From positions 1 to 37,128 of the forward strand of contig JAEURH010000027.1 in assembly GCA_016789365.1 (NCBI GenBank): a stretch of 37,128 bases of DNA. Direction: 5' to 3'. Of the stretch, positions 16,367 to 24,963 are shown piece after piece. Within the stretch, counting starts at the first letter, position 1. Every line of letters begins with the position of its first letter. A program made the position numbers and the translations under genes. The notes under the pieces are model-generated. The model ran no database searches. It had not been told where the DNA came from and saw only the letters and a program-made list of their open reading frames with translations. Origin of the DNA: Anaerolineales bacterium (GTDB lineage: Bacteria > Chloroflexota > Anaerolineae > Anaerolineales > Villigracilaceae).

Positions 16367-17642
16367 CTCTCGCAAATTTGGTTTTACAACGAGACAATTA
16401 CATGCAGGTTATGAAGTTGACCCTGCAACTGGAAGCCGTGCTGTTCCAATTTATCAGACCGCCGCATATAACTTACAAAATACAGAACGTGCCGCAAGAC
16501 TTTTTGCTTTGCAAGAAACGGGTCACATTTATACGCGCATCTCTAACCCAACCACAAATGTTTTTGAAGAACGTATTGCGAGTTTAGAAGGTGGCATTGG
16601 TGCACTTGAAACAAGTTCAGGTCATGCCGCGCAAGCCACTGCGATTCTTACAATTTGTGAAGCAGGTGACCATATTGTTGCACCAGCCACTTTATATGGT
16701 GGCACGGTTACACAATTTAAATATACATTTCCAAAGTTAGGTATTCAGGTAACATTGGTTGACCCCAAAGATCCTGAAAATTTTAGACGTGCGATTCAAC
16801 CGAATACAAAAATTATTTATGGTGAAACGATTTGTAATCCACTCGTGAATGTTTTTCCATTTGAAGAAGTTGCCGCCATTGCAAAAGAATTTTCAATTCC
16901 GTTAATGATTGATAACACGTTTGCTACGCCATATTTGTGTCGTCCGTTTGAATGGGGTGCGGATATTGTGACTCATTCCACAACAAAATTTATCGGTGGA
17001 CATGGCACTGCAATTGGTGGCGTGATTATTGATAAAGGAAATTTTGATTGGAAAAAAAGCGGACGCTTCAAAAACTTCGTTGAGCCTGATCCTGCTTATC
17101 ATCATGTTGTTTACGCTGACGATTTTGGTCCAACTGCATTTATTTCGAAAGCACGTGCAGGCATCTTACGTGATTTTGGCACATGTCAACAACCCATTGC
17201 TTCATGGTGGTTCTTGCAAGGACTTGAAACTTTATCCTTACGCATAGAACAACATTGTAAAAACGCACAATGCGTTGCAGAATTTTTAGAAAGTCATCCA
17301 AAAATTAAGTGGGTCACATATTCAGGTTTAGCAAGTCATCCCGATTACGAAAAAGCAAAAAAATATCTCCCCGAAGGTTCAGGCGCAATGCTTGGATTCG
17401 GGATTCATGGCGGAAAAGAAGCAGGCGCACGCTTCATTAACAATCTACAATTATTTAGTCATGTAGCAAATTTAGGTGATGTGAAATCTATGGCGATTCA
17501 TCCTGCTAGCACAACCCATTCACAACTTTCGGAAGAAGAACAAATCGCCGCAGGTGTTAGCCCAGATTTTATTCGTTTGTCTGTAGGGCTAGAAGATATT
17601 GAAGATATTCTTTGGGATATTGATACGGCGTTGAGTGCGTAG
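16359..17642 (+). CDS. metY: O-acetylhomoserine sulfhydrylase, copy 2
   Basis: A 427-residue paralogue of the protein at 14064-15356, alike over its full length. Signature [24 protein letters not shown] lysine K210 in [11 protein letters not shown], and the same C-terminus ([17 protein letters not shown]). The start MDNSRKFGF at 16359 lies inside the last codons of metA. Differences cluster around residues 95-110 and 225-290, leaving room for a different sulfur donor or affinity, but active-site residues are kept in both copies. It shares the SAM-I riboswitch transcript. A metA-like remnant follows it immediately, pointing to a duplicated metY-metA block. Confidence 0.92.
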   Translation: MDNSRKFGFTTRQLHAGYEVDPATGSRAVPIYQTAAYNLQNTERAARLFALQETGHIYTRISNPTTNVFEERIASLEGGIGALETSSGHAAQATAILTICEAGDHIVAPATLYGGTVTQFKYTFPKLGIQVTLVDPKDPENFRRAIQPNTKIIYGETICNPLVNVFPFEEVAAIAKEFSIPLMIDNTFATPYLCRPFEWGADIVTHSTTKFIGGHGTAIGGVIIDKGNFDWKKSGRFKNFVEPDPAYHHVVYADDFGPTAFISKARAGILRDFGTCQQPIASWWFLQGLETLSLRIEQHCKNAQCVAEFLESHPKIKWVTYSGLASHPDYEKAKKYLPEGSGAMLGFGIHGGKEAGARFINNLQLFSHVANLGDVKSMAIHPASTTHSQLSEEEQIAAGVSPDFIRLSVGLEDIEDILWDIDTALSA

Positions 17643-17685
17643 CTATTACCAAGTTATACCGTATGATGTGAATGAGATTCCATGA
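17641..17685 (+). pseudogene. Remnant of a second metA 3' end
   Basis: Right after metY2 the sequence reads [14 protein letters not shown] then TGA. The intact metA of this window ends ...[14 protein letters not shown] plus 15 further residues; 8 of the last 12 positions are identical and the bases AATGAGATTCCA are unchanged. This looks like the tail of a lost metA copy. Confidence 0.6.
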
Positions 17686-17696
17686 ACAGATAAAGG

Positions 17697-17702
17697 TATA
17701 AT
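17697..17702 (+). promoter_or_regulatory. Candidate -10 box for the restriction-modification genes
   Basis: TATAAT at 17697-17702, 26 bp before the nuclease ATG. No convincing -35 is seen at the right distance, so this is a weak call. TTGGAGAAAG follows as the ribosome site. Confidence 0.4.
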
Positions 17703-17728
17703 GTTGGATTATTGGAGAAAGTATAGAT

Positions 17729-18358
17729 ATGTCAATTAAAGATAAAATTCGTGAATTAGCGGCATCATACTCTGAAAAACTAAAAGTAAAGATGGTAAAT
17801 CGCGTTAAAGAAATGAAAGAAGACGATAAATCTCATTTCTTGATTTATCAAGTTCTTGGTATTACAGATGAAGAAGGGGAATTAATAGACATGTATCAAA
17901 ACAAAGGTCGTTTTCTTTATAATAACGCTGGGTCTTTTCTTGAAAGAGCAACCCTTTTATGTTTTCAAGAAAAATACCCACGGGCTACTCGCAAAAGGAT
18001 TAAGAATACAATTGGTAAAAAACCCAAAGAGTTTGAAATTGATTGCTTGATTAACAAAGACGCAATTGAAATTAAGTGGCGTGATGCCACTACTGATGGT
18101 GACCACATAACAAAGGAGCATTCTAGAATTCAAGCCATTAAATCAGAAGGCTATAAACCTATTAGGGTAATGTTTTATTATCCCAACCGATCCCAGTCTA
18201 TTAAAGTACAGGAAATGATGAAGACGATGTATCGAGGTGTTGGAGGGAAATATTATGTGGGTGATGAAGCCTGGAATTATGTTCTTGTTCGCACTGGCGT
18301 TAATCTTCAAAAAATCCTTGTAGATATTGCAAAAGAAAATAAAAGGATGCGTAAATGA
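17729..18358 (+). CDS. Type II restriction endonuclease, ApaLI-like
   Basis: A 209-residue protein resembling the ApaLI restriction endonuclease family, judged from the pattern EIDCLINKDAIEIKWRD followed by TTDGDHITKEH. The catalytic PD-(D/E)XK core is D105, E114 and K116. The size is right for a type II homodimeric nuclease. It cuts unmodified foreign DNA; ApaLI itself recognises GTGCAC, but the target of this protein cannot be read from sequence. It starts after TTGGAGAAAGTATAGATATG and overlaps the methyltransferase gene by the four bases ATGA, so both are translated together. Both genes are visibly more AT-rich than the met genes, consistent with arrival by transfer. Confidence 0.75.
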   Translation: MSIKDKIRELAASYSEKLKVKMVNRVKEMKEDDKSHFLIYQVLGITDEEGELIDMYQNKGRFLYNNAGSFLERATLLCFQEKYPRATRKRIKNTIGKKPKEFEIDCLINKDAIEIKWRDATTDGDHITKEHSRIQAIKSEGYKPIRVMFYYPNRSQSIKVQEMMKTMYRGVGGKYYVGDEAWNYVLVRTGVNLQKILVDIAKENKRMRK

Positions 18359-19572
18359 AAGTTTTACAAGGTAATTGTCAAGAAATACTAAAAACACTTT
18401 CTCATGAAAGTGTTGATTTGGTTTATCTTGACCCACCATTCTTTACACAAAAAACTCACTCTTTATTGACAAGAGATAATTCGACAGAATTTTCTTTTGA
18501 AGACAAGTGGTCATCTTTACAAGAATATTTGGTTTTTATTGAGAGTGTGCTAATTCAATGCCAAAGAATACTAAAAGAGACAGGCAGCATTTTCTTGCAT
18601 TGTGATAAATCAGCATCGCATCACTTGAGAATTCTATTAGATAAAGTTTTTGGTGAAGAGAATTTTCAAAGTGAAATTATTTGGTCTTACAAAAGATGGT
18701 CTAATTCAAAAAAAGGTTTATTGAATTCTCATCAAACAATTTATTTTTATAGTAAAACAGAAAACTTCAAATTTAATACAATTTACACAGATTATTCGCC
18801 AACTACAAACATTGATCAGATTTTGCAGGCTAGAGTCAGGAATGACATCGGAAAAGTTACTTACATGCGAGATGAAGAAGGTAATACAGTTTTAGGTGAA
18901 GAAAAACGTGGCGTTCCACTTTCAGATGTTTGGAATATTCCTTTTCTAAATCCGAAGGCAAAGGAACGGATTGGTTATCCAACTCAAAAGCCAATTTTGT
19001 TATTGGAAAGGATAATTGAAATTTCCACAGAAAAAGGCGATTGTGTTCTTGACCCCTTTTGTGGAAGCGGAACAACTTTGGTTTCAGCAAAAATAATGGG
19101 AAGACAATATATTGGTATTGATATTTCAAAAGATGCAGTTGAATTAAGCAATAAAAGACTAATAGAACTAACAAAAAGCGAATCACAATTATTATCCATT
19201 GGTGAAGAAGGTTATTTGGATAAGTCTGATTACGAAAGAACAATATTGAAAGCAATTGATGCGGTTCCAGTAGAACGAAACAGTGGCATTGATGGATTCT
19301 TAAAAGACTATATAAATAATTCTCCTGTTTCAGTCAAAATCCAAAAACAAGGGGAAAGCCTTGAAATTTCCAAGCGTAAATTGCTAAATGCAAGTAAAAC
19401 AAAAAACTGTAAACTGATGATTTTAATTAAAACTCAAATGGAAATTGATACAACTCTTTTTAGTTGGAGTGATGAAAACATATTAGTAATTGATTCTTAC
19501 GACTTACAAATAAAGAATTGGCTTGATGAGCAAAACGAAATTCAATCTGATTTATCTACCACTCGGAAATGA
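18355..19572 (+). CDS. Type II DNA methyltransferase (amino-methylating, DPPF class)
   Basis: Partner of the preceding nuclease; protects host DNA by methylating an exocyclic amino group (N6-adenine or N4-cytosine). Motif order is catalytic first, DPPF at residues 26-29, then the S-adenosylmethionine site DPFCGSGTTLVSAKIMG from residue 233: the beta-class arrangement. GYPTQKPILLLERII precedes the SAM site, as usual. The 405-residue length leaves a C-terminal part (about 285-405) that I do not recognise; it may hold accessory or recognition functions. The target-recognition region is expected between the motifs (about 90-210). It ends 14 bp before the convergent exonuclease gene. Confidence 0.9.
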   Translation: MKVLQGNCQEILKTLSHESVDLVYLDPPFFTQKTHSLLTRDNSTEFSFEDKWSSLQEYLVFIESVLIQCQRILKETGSIFLHCDKSASHHLRILLDKVFGEENFQSEIIWSYKRWSNSKKGLLNSHQTIYFYSKTENFKFNTIYTDYSPTTNIDQILQARVRNDIGKVTYMRDEEGNTVLGEEKRGVPLSDVWNIPFLNPKAKERIGYPTQKPILLLERIIEISTEKGDCVLDPFCGSGTTLVSAKIMGRQYIGIDISKDAVELSNKRLIELTKSESQLLSIGEEGYLDKSDYERTILKAIDAVPVERNSGIDGFLKDYINNSPVSVKIQKQGESLEISKRKLLNASKTKNCKLMILIKTQMEIDTTLFSWSDENILVIDSYDLQIKNWLDEQNEIQSDLSTTRK

Positions 19573-19586
19573 ATTTTTGTACAACT

Positions 19587-20459
19587 TCACACTTGCCACT
19601 TCTTCACTCTTTCAACAATTCTTCCTTCTCTCAACTCCACACACACTCTCTTAAACTTTTCAGTTGCGCCTTTCCATTCCAAATCTTTTAAACTTTCTTT
19701 TAATGGCACATCTTGTCTCAAAGTAGATAATTCTCTAAACAACAAAGCATCTTTATAATTTGCTTGAAGATTTTCTAAGAGAGTTGTTGCACGCCCCAAA
19801 CTCAAAGGAATTTTCTTTGGGTCTTTGGGAATAGATTCGATATGTTTATATTTCGCCAAAATAGCTGATGTAGATTTTTCTCCCCAGCCTTTGATGCCGG
19901 GGTAGCCATCCGCTGAGTCGCCTACTAAAGCAAGATAATCTGGAATCGATTCTGGTTTCACGCCAAATTTTTCAATCACGCCTTTTTCATCCAAAAGGAT
20001 TTCACGTCGTCTATCCCAACAAATGACTTTCTTGCCTTCTACCATTTGAGTTAAATCTTTATCTACAGAACAGATGATGACTTGCTCTACAGATTTTTCT
20101 TTTTTGAATTTTGTGACTGCAGTAGCAATCGCATCATCCGCTTCAAACTTAACCATTGACCAAACAGGCACACCTAACGCAGCGACTGCTTTTTCAGCAA
20201 TCTCAAATTGATTCAAAATAATAGGGTCAACGCCTTCACTGGTTTTGTAACCTGCATACATCTTATTGCGAAATGACTCAATCACATGGTCAAATGCCAC
20301 AGCCACATGAGTCACGCCTTCGGTTTGCAACAGCATCAACAAACTGCGGATTAATCCTAATGTTGCGCCTACTTCTTGTCCACTCATGGATTTTTTCGGT
20401 GGAGCACCAAAATGTGCGCGGAATAATTCGTATGTGCCGTCAATTAAATGGATTTTCAT
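19587..20459 (-). CDS. Stand-alone 5'-3' exonuclease / flap nuclease
   Basis: Resembles the N-terminal nuclease domain of DNA polymerase I, here as a separate 290-residue protein; it would remove RNA primers or flaps. It starts MKIHLIDGTYELFRAHFG after TAAGGAGAATAAAATG. Metal-binding acidic motifs appear as DG at 7-8, AFDH, FEADDAIA, SVDKDLTQMV and the helix-hairpin-helix LVGDSADGYPGIKGWGEKS. No polymerase domain follows. A longer upstream reading frame covers an intergenic repeat and is not coding. It is convergent with the restriction-modification operon and downstream of the dioxygenase fusion gene, separated by a palindromic repeat. Confidence 0.9.
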   Translation of the reverse strand: MKIHLIDGTYELFRAHFGAPPKKSMSGQEVGATLGLIRSLLMLLQTEGVTHVAVAFDHVIESFRNKMYAGYKTSEGVDPIILNQFEIAEKAVAALGVPVWSMVKFEADDAIATAVTKFKKEKSVEQVIICSVDKDLTQMVEGKKVICWDRRREILLDEKGVIEKFGVKPESIPDYLALVGDSADGYPGIKGWGEKSTSAILAKYKHIESIPKDPKKIPLSLGRATTLLENLQANYKDALLFRELSTLRQDVPLKESLKDLEWKGATEKFKRVCVELREGRIVERVKKWQV

Positions 20460-20473
20460 TTTATTCTCCTTAT

Positions 20474-20570
20474 GTCTTTGCGAGCCACGCTTTTGTTCTT
20501 TGTGGCGAAGCAATCTCCAACTTAAACATGAGATTGCTTCGGGCGAGAAGAACATCGCCCTCGCAATGAC
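20474..20570. repeat. GAAGCAATCTCC-type palindromic repeat, copy A
   Basis: From TTTGCGAGCCACGC to CCCTCGCAATGAC, with the inner inverted pair GAAGCAATCTCCAACTT / GAGATTGCTTC. Same family as 26628-26725, 28071-28190 and a partial copy at 32042-32104. It fills the gap between the fusion gene and the exonuclease gene. Confidence 0.85.
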
Positions 20571-20620
20571 GATGTTATCAGAAAACAGAATCAACTATCC
20601 GCAGGTAAGAAGCGGGTTTG

Positions 20621-23600
20621 TCAGCGAGCAAAGGTTTCAAGGTAATTTGTCAAAACATTTGGTATTGACTTTAATATGTGCATTAAATCCTTGCGACCAT
20701 GTTGTAAAGTTTTGGATTCGTATTTTTCAAATATGAGTATGCCTTCGCTTAATTTCATTTTGAGTTGATGCAGAAATTTCTTATCGGCAGTTTCAAGCAA
20801 AGCACAATCCGATTCTAAATCAGAATCTGGTTGATGTAATTTTTTATTAAGTGATTCTTCATGCGCCAAAAATTGTTTTGCTAAGGTTGAGTTTTGAATT
20901 TGAGCAATTTGTTTTTGCATCCAATCGGCAGATGCTTTTTCATCGCACAAACTAGCAGTGATTAACCAAAGTTGATGAAGTGGTTCGCCAAACATTTTGT
21001 TTTGATAATCACGCCGAAAACGCGCATGGCTTTGCAAATATTGTTGATGACGATACACAGAAGGTGCAACCCCTGAATTAATTTCATTGTAGGTCATCGC
21101 TTCATAGCGAACACTAAAATCATTGGCGAGCGCATTTTCCATTTCAACAATTTGATATAAAAAGCGAATCCATAAACGATAAACATCTTGCAAGGTGATA
21201 AATTGCAAACCATTGTTCGAAAGTGAAACGCCCCAGCCTTGCGATAAATCTAAACGGCGCACCACACCAATTTCATACATGGCTAACAAAGCATCCACTT
21301 CTGGATTGGCTTGATGAAGCACCATGCGATACGCGGCAGTGGCATCCATGCCTGAGTATGAACGCATGATTTTTAATCCGCCTGGATGTAAATGTATAAA
21401 CTCACCGACATCATATACACGACCATCAATTATCATCCAATAACCATTTTCATCGTTGTTATGTGAAATCACTTGTGAGGCAGGGATGAGATTCGATTTT
21501 GAAAAATGCGCACCAGCATAGGTTGTGAAAACTTCCTGCAAATAACGGTCTTCACCGACCAACTTGTATAAAATTTGTTGAGCAGAATTTTCATCGTGAC
21601 CTTGCCCATGAAGTATTTTTTTGATGGCATTCATCACCGTGCTTGCAAATTCGGCATGACCACAAATGTAAAAGACCGCCTTGTTTTGAATCAGTTGGTA
21701 AATTATTTTTGCATTTTCTTCGCGCAACATTTCAGAATCAATGTATCCGCGTTTGCCATTGCTGAAATGAAAGCGCTTCTTTTTAATTTCAATTTGTTTG
21801 TCGCTTCGTGAAAATGCAACTCTGATTTGTAATTTGTTTTGGTTTACATAATCTTCAAGTTCATCGCTGTAATACAAATCATCAGGGGTGCGTGTGCCAA
21901 AGAACAACCAATTTTCGCCACTGGATTCATTTACTCGCGCTTGAATCAAACTGCGAAATGGAGCCAAACCTGTTCCGCCTGCAAACATCACAATTGGTTG
22001 AGATGAATCTTTTGGCAAACTAAAACGCGGCGGATGTAATAACCGAATCGAAACACGCCTGCTATTGGATTGTGAATCAAGCAAACGAGATAAGTATCCC
22101 GAACCAACGCCTTTTCTTTGGGCATGGTTTGAAACAGCAGTAGCAGGGGTTTCATAATTTAACCCACCTACCATTAATTGAAGGGATGTTAATTCTTGCG
22201 TTTGCGAATCTGTCTCAATCGAAGCAATCGAATAAATACGAAATGTTTCAGGCGGCACAATGCGGCAAATTCGTTCTACTTCACCTGCTTCGGCTTTCCA
22301 TAAACGGCGCGGGTCAAACCCATTTTGGCTTAATACATTTAATAAATCCCACAATTCCCATTGGTCTTCGGCGCGTGCCTCTAAAATTTTCCATAACGTT
22401 TGGTTATGAGTAATGCCATACAAAGTTTTTGCAGTTTCACGCAATATCGGGCGAATACGCCCAAAGGTTAACAAAGTTCGTAGTGATAATATTTTTGCTT
22501 GCTCGTATCCATCTCTTAATTTCACGGCTTCACGCCAAACTGTGTTAAGTTGAATCGGTTCATCGCCTAAAGCGTTTAATGCATCTAATGTTTTTTGTAC
22601 CAACACAGGGTCATTCTCTGGCAAAATCGCACAACGGTCACCTGGCTGGCAAGATAATCCCAAGCCTTGCACATCAAATGTAATTTGTTTTACCCATTTT
22701 TCATTTTCAACTCGCACATCACTTACATCTTTCACATTCACAAAATGTGTCACTTGCGGGTAGCGTGCATAACGCTCAGCCCGCGCACGTTCTAACTCAC
22801 CATCCATTTTGTCCCACATGCGGTCGTCAAATGCGCCAGAAAAACCACCCAATGTTTTGCTGCGTCCCGCTTTGAAAGATAAATCTAAAAATCCGTATGT
22901 CTTCAAACGATGCCGCCCCAATAAACCTGTTTCACCTGCATACGCATCCATTGCCGTTTGAAACAAGCCCGATAAACTTTTATCGTTTGCTTGTTTTACA
23001 AAATCAACCACAGAAATTTTTTCAACGGCATCCAAAAAATTCCGCCAGTGACGTGGAAACCAAGTACGCGCATGATTCGTTTCTTTGCCAATGTTGCTGG
23101 CATACACATTTCTGCCAAACAAAATGTCCAGCAGTTGAAATGCAGGAATGGCAGTGCCGCTCGGTCCGGGAATTCCGCCTTCGGTTTGAAACGGCGTTGC
23201 CAATGGCGCAACCGTTTTGCCCCACACCACAGGGTTTACATACAATGGATGATACGAATTTGGATTGACTTTCATAAACGTATCATAAGTAAGCGATTGC
23301 AACTTAGATAAAATGAATCTCAATTCGGATTTAATCGCTTCAATATCTTGACTGATAACTGCTTCTTGTACCCGAACCGTAGACTCCACTACGGGCGAAA
23401 ACCGCCCCATCATTTCAGTGGGGGTCATCTGAAAACGGCGTTCATCTTCATTGCCTAAAATTGGAATCAATAAAGATAAATTTTCCATTCGCATTGGGTC
23501 TGCTACATTTGGATTTATGTATCGCCAGTTGTATGCGTTCAAATCTATAAAAGATAAATTGGGAGCAGGTTGTTCAAGTCGTTTGCTGATTTCATTCCAC

Positions 23601-23959
23601 GGCTTTTGAATCGAATCAGGAATCTTTTCGTAAGGGTCAGGTTGCACATAATGATAGGCGTGTGCAAAAATTCCGAAGATGGCAGAGGCGCGCAACAAAT
23701 CTGCGTCAGGTAAAGAATCGGCTTGGGCTGAGAGAACAGGCATACGGTCAAGTTTGAAGCGTAATGTGACCGTGCGAAACATCTCAGGTAATTGAGAAGC
23801 CATCTCATCCCAAATCGCATGTTGAGGTGATGTCAATTTCAAACTGGGTTGTGAAGTTGGCATGAAGCCGTGTGAAGCGGATAAAAATCCAAAATTTTCG
23901 TGACCTAATTTTTTATTTTCTGCTTCGGCTTCAACTAAAACTTGGCGACTTGGAATCAT
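20621..23959 (-). CDS. Fusion of indoleamine 2,3-dioxygenase-like, FAD/NAD(P)H reductase and cytochrome b5 domains
   Basis: A 1112-residue multidomain protein. Residues about 20-375 resemble indoleamine 2,3-dioxygenase: VNPNSYHPLYV, the SGT loop in GGIPGPSGTAIPAFQLLD, WFPRHWRNFLDAVE, and H350 in GRHRLKTYGF at the place of the proximal haem histidine. Residues about 410-810 match the FAD module of cytochrome P450 reductase without its flavodoxin domain: RIYS (574), GVGSGYL (617), MFAGGTGLAPFRS (658), FFGTRT (686), YICGH (764). Residues about 825-900 are a cytochrome b5 fold with HPGG (H858) and H882, the usual 24-residue spacing of haem ligands. The last 200 residues are helical and unrecognised. 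The start at 23959 overlaps the upstream stop (TAATG). No signal peptide; cytoplasmic. Confidence 0.85.
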   Translation of the reverse strand: MIPSRQVLVEAEAENKKLGHENFGFLSASHGFMPTSQPSLKLTSPQHAIWDEMASQLPEMFRTVTLRFKLDRMPVLSAQADSLPDADLLRASAIFGIFAHAYHYVQPDPYEKIPDSIQKPWNEISKRLEQPAPNLSFIDLNAYNWRYINPNVADPMRMENLSLLIPILGNEDERRFQMTPTEMMGRFSPVVESTVRVQEAVISQDIEAIKSELRFILSKLQSLTYDTFMKVNPNSYHPLYVNPVVWGKTVAPLATPFQTEGGIPGPSGTAIPAFQLLDILFGRNVYASNIGKETNHARTWFPRHWRNFLDAVEKISVVDFVKQANDKSLSGLFQTAMDAYAGETGLLGRHRLKTYGFLDLSFKAGRSKTLGGFSGAFDDRMWDKMDGELERARAERYARYPQVTHFVNVKDVSDVRVENEKWVKQITFDVQGLGLSCQPGDRCAILPENDPVLVQKTLDALNALGDEPIQLNTVWREAVKLRDGYEQAKILSLRTLLTFGRIRPILRETAKTLYGITHNQTLWKILEARAEDQWELWDLLNVLSQNGFDPRRLWKAEAGEVERICRIVPPETFRIYSIASIETDSQTQELTSLQLMVGGLNYETPATAVSNHAQRKGVGSGYLSRLLDSQSNSRRVSIRLLHPPRFSLPKDSSQPIVMFAGGTGLAPFRSLIQARVNESSGENWLFFGTRTPDDLYYSDELEDYVNQNKLQIRVAFSRSDKQIEIKKKRFHFSNGKRGYIDSEMLREENAKIIYQLIQNKAVFYICGHAEFASTVMNAIKKILHGQGHDENSAQQILYKLVGEDRYLQEVFTTYAGAHFSKSNLIPASQVISHNNDENGYWMIIDGRVYDVGEFIHLHPGGLKIMRSYSGMDATAAYRMVLHQANPEVDALLAMYEIGVVRRLDLSQGWGVSLSNNGLQFITLQDVYRLWIRFLYQIVEMENALANDFSVRYEAMTYNEINSGVAPSVYRHQQYLQSHARFRRDYQNKMFGEPLHQLWLITASLCDEKASADWMQKQIAQIQNSTLAKQFLAHEESLNKKLHQPDSDLESDCALLETADKKFLHQLKMKLSEGILIFEKYESKTLQHGRKDLMHILKSIPNVLTNYLETFAR

Positions 23960-24825
23960 TACCAACCCCCTACCACTGCCTGACAAATATTTGCGCGTGA
24001 AACCGTGCCGAGCAAACGACCATTTTCTACAACGGGCAAACGTCGAATTTGTAAATTAATTAAAATTGTTGCGGCTTTGGCAACATGGTCATCGGGGTGT
24101 AACACTAGCGGGTTATGAATCACAAGCGGCATGATAGGTCTTTCGGAAAGTGCTTGCCCTTTTCGCAAAAAAAGATGATAGGCATCAAGCAATGTGCCGC
24201 CTTCTTCAAGAATTTCTTCGGCATTGGGCAATGCGGCGCGCAGAATATCACCTTCGGATAATACGCCGACAAAATCACCATCTTGATTGATGACCATTAA
24301 ATCTCCAATGCCTGAGAGTGCCACAATTTCTGCGGCGTGACGAAGATTTGAATTATCACGAATGCGTGCGGCTTGATTGTTCATGATTCCTTTTACTTGC
24401 ATGGTTGGCAATCGAACATCGGCTTGCCATGAATCAAGTAAATCATTTAGTGCGGGGTATAAATTTTCTTCGGGGTTGTTAATGGGTTGCACAAGGTAAC
24501 GGTCTATGCCCACTTCGTTAATGCTACGAATTGCACTTTCACTATCTGCAAAATCTGAAAGCAAAATTTTTCGAGCATGTGGATAATAACGGCTAGCTTC
24601 GATTAAGAATTTCATGCCATTCATGTGCGGCATTTGTTGATGGGCTAAGAATAAGGCAACGTCATCTTCTTGATTAATATAGATTTGTACTTGTGCCAAC
24701 GCTTCTTCACCTGATGCGGCAGTTGTGATTTGATATTCGGGTTGGAATTTTTTTTCAATTAGTGCAGTTAAGTTTTTTAGGATGTCTTTATTTTCATTGA
24801 TAAGAAAGAGAATCGGTTTTTTCAT
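23959..24825 (-). CDS. Pseudo-receiver protein with two CBS domains
   Basis: A 288-residue protein with an N-terminal response-regulator fold (about 1-135) and a CBS pair (about 150-288). The receiver resembles the one in response regulator-thioredoxin reductase fusions, but the key residues are changed: the acidic pocket reads INEN (9-12), the phospho-acceptor Asp is H62 (AHQQMPHMNG) and the conserved Lys is Q113 (LVQPINN). It cannot be phosphorylated in the normal way. CBS domains usually bind adenine nucleotides or SAM. Its stop and the start of the fusion gene share TAATG, so it is probably co-translated and may regulate that enzyme. The start at 24825 follows AAAAGGTCTATTGTATG; an upstream extension crosses hairpin repeats. 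Confidence 0.85.
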   Translation of the reverse strand: MKKPILFLINENKDILKNLTALIEKKFQPEYQITTAASGEEALAQVQIYINQEDDVALFLAHQQMPHMNGMKFLIEASRYYPHARKILLSDFADSESAIRSINEVGIDRYLVQPINNPEENLYPALNDLLDSWQADVRLPTMQVKGIMNNQAARIRDNSNLRHAAEIVALSGIGDLMVINQDGDFVGVLSEGDILRAALPNAEEILEEGGTLLDAYHLFLRKGQALSERPIMPLVIHNPLVLHPDDHVAKAATILINLQIRRLPVVENGRLLGTVSRANICQAVVGGW

Positions 24826-24892
24826 ACAATAGACCTTTTGAGTAATTTTGTTTCTGCATCGCATCGGGATAAATCCCTCGCTCAGTACAAAA

Positions 24893-24952
24893 AAGTCCTT
24901 CGGACTTAGCCCCGTAGGGGCTTTCATGAACGGAGGCAGGGCTTCAGCCTGC
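24893..24952. repeat. Three tandem small hairpins between ridA and the CBS gene
   Basis: AAGTCC-TTC-GGACTT, GCCCC-GTA-GGGGC and GCAGGGCT-TC-AGCCTGC follow one another within 60 bp. The cluster looks like a REP-type element. It could also partly end transcription after ridA, but no T-run is present. Confidence 0.7.
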
Positions 24953-24963
24953 ACCGAACATTG

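Noticed and set aside
20621-23986. Upstream start for the fusion protein at 23986 (MSGSGRGLVM)
   Set aside because: It would overlap the preceding gene by 28 bp; the ATG at 23959 forms TAATG with the upstream stop and has a purine-rich site before it.
24841-24954. N-terminal extension of the CBS protein
   Set aside because: This stretch consists of hairpin repeats; a ribosome site and typical receiver start occur at 24825.
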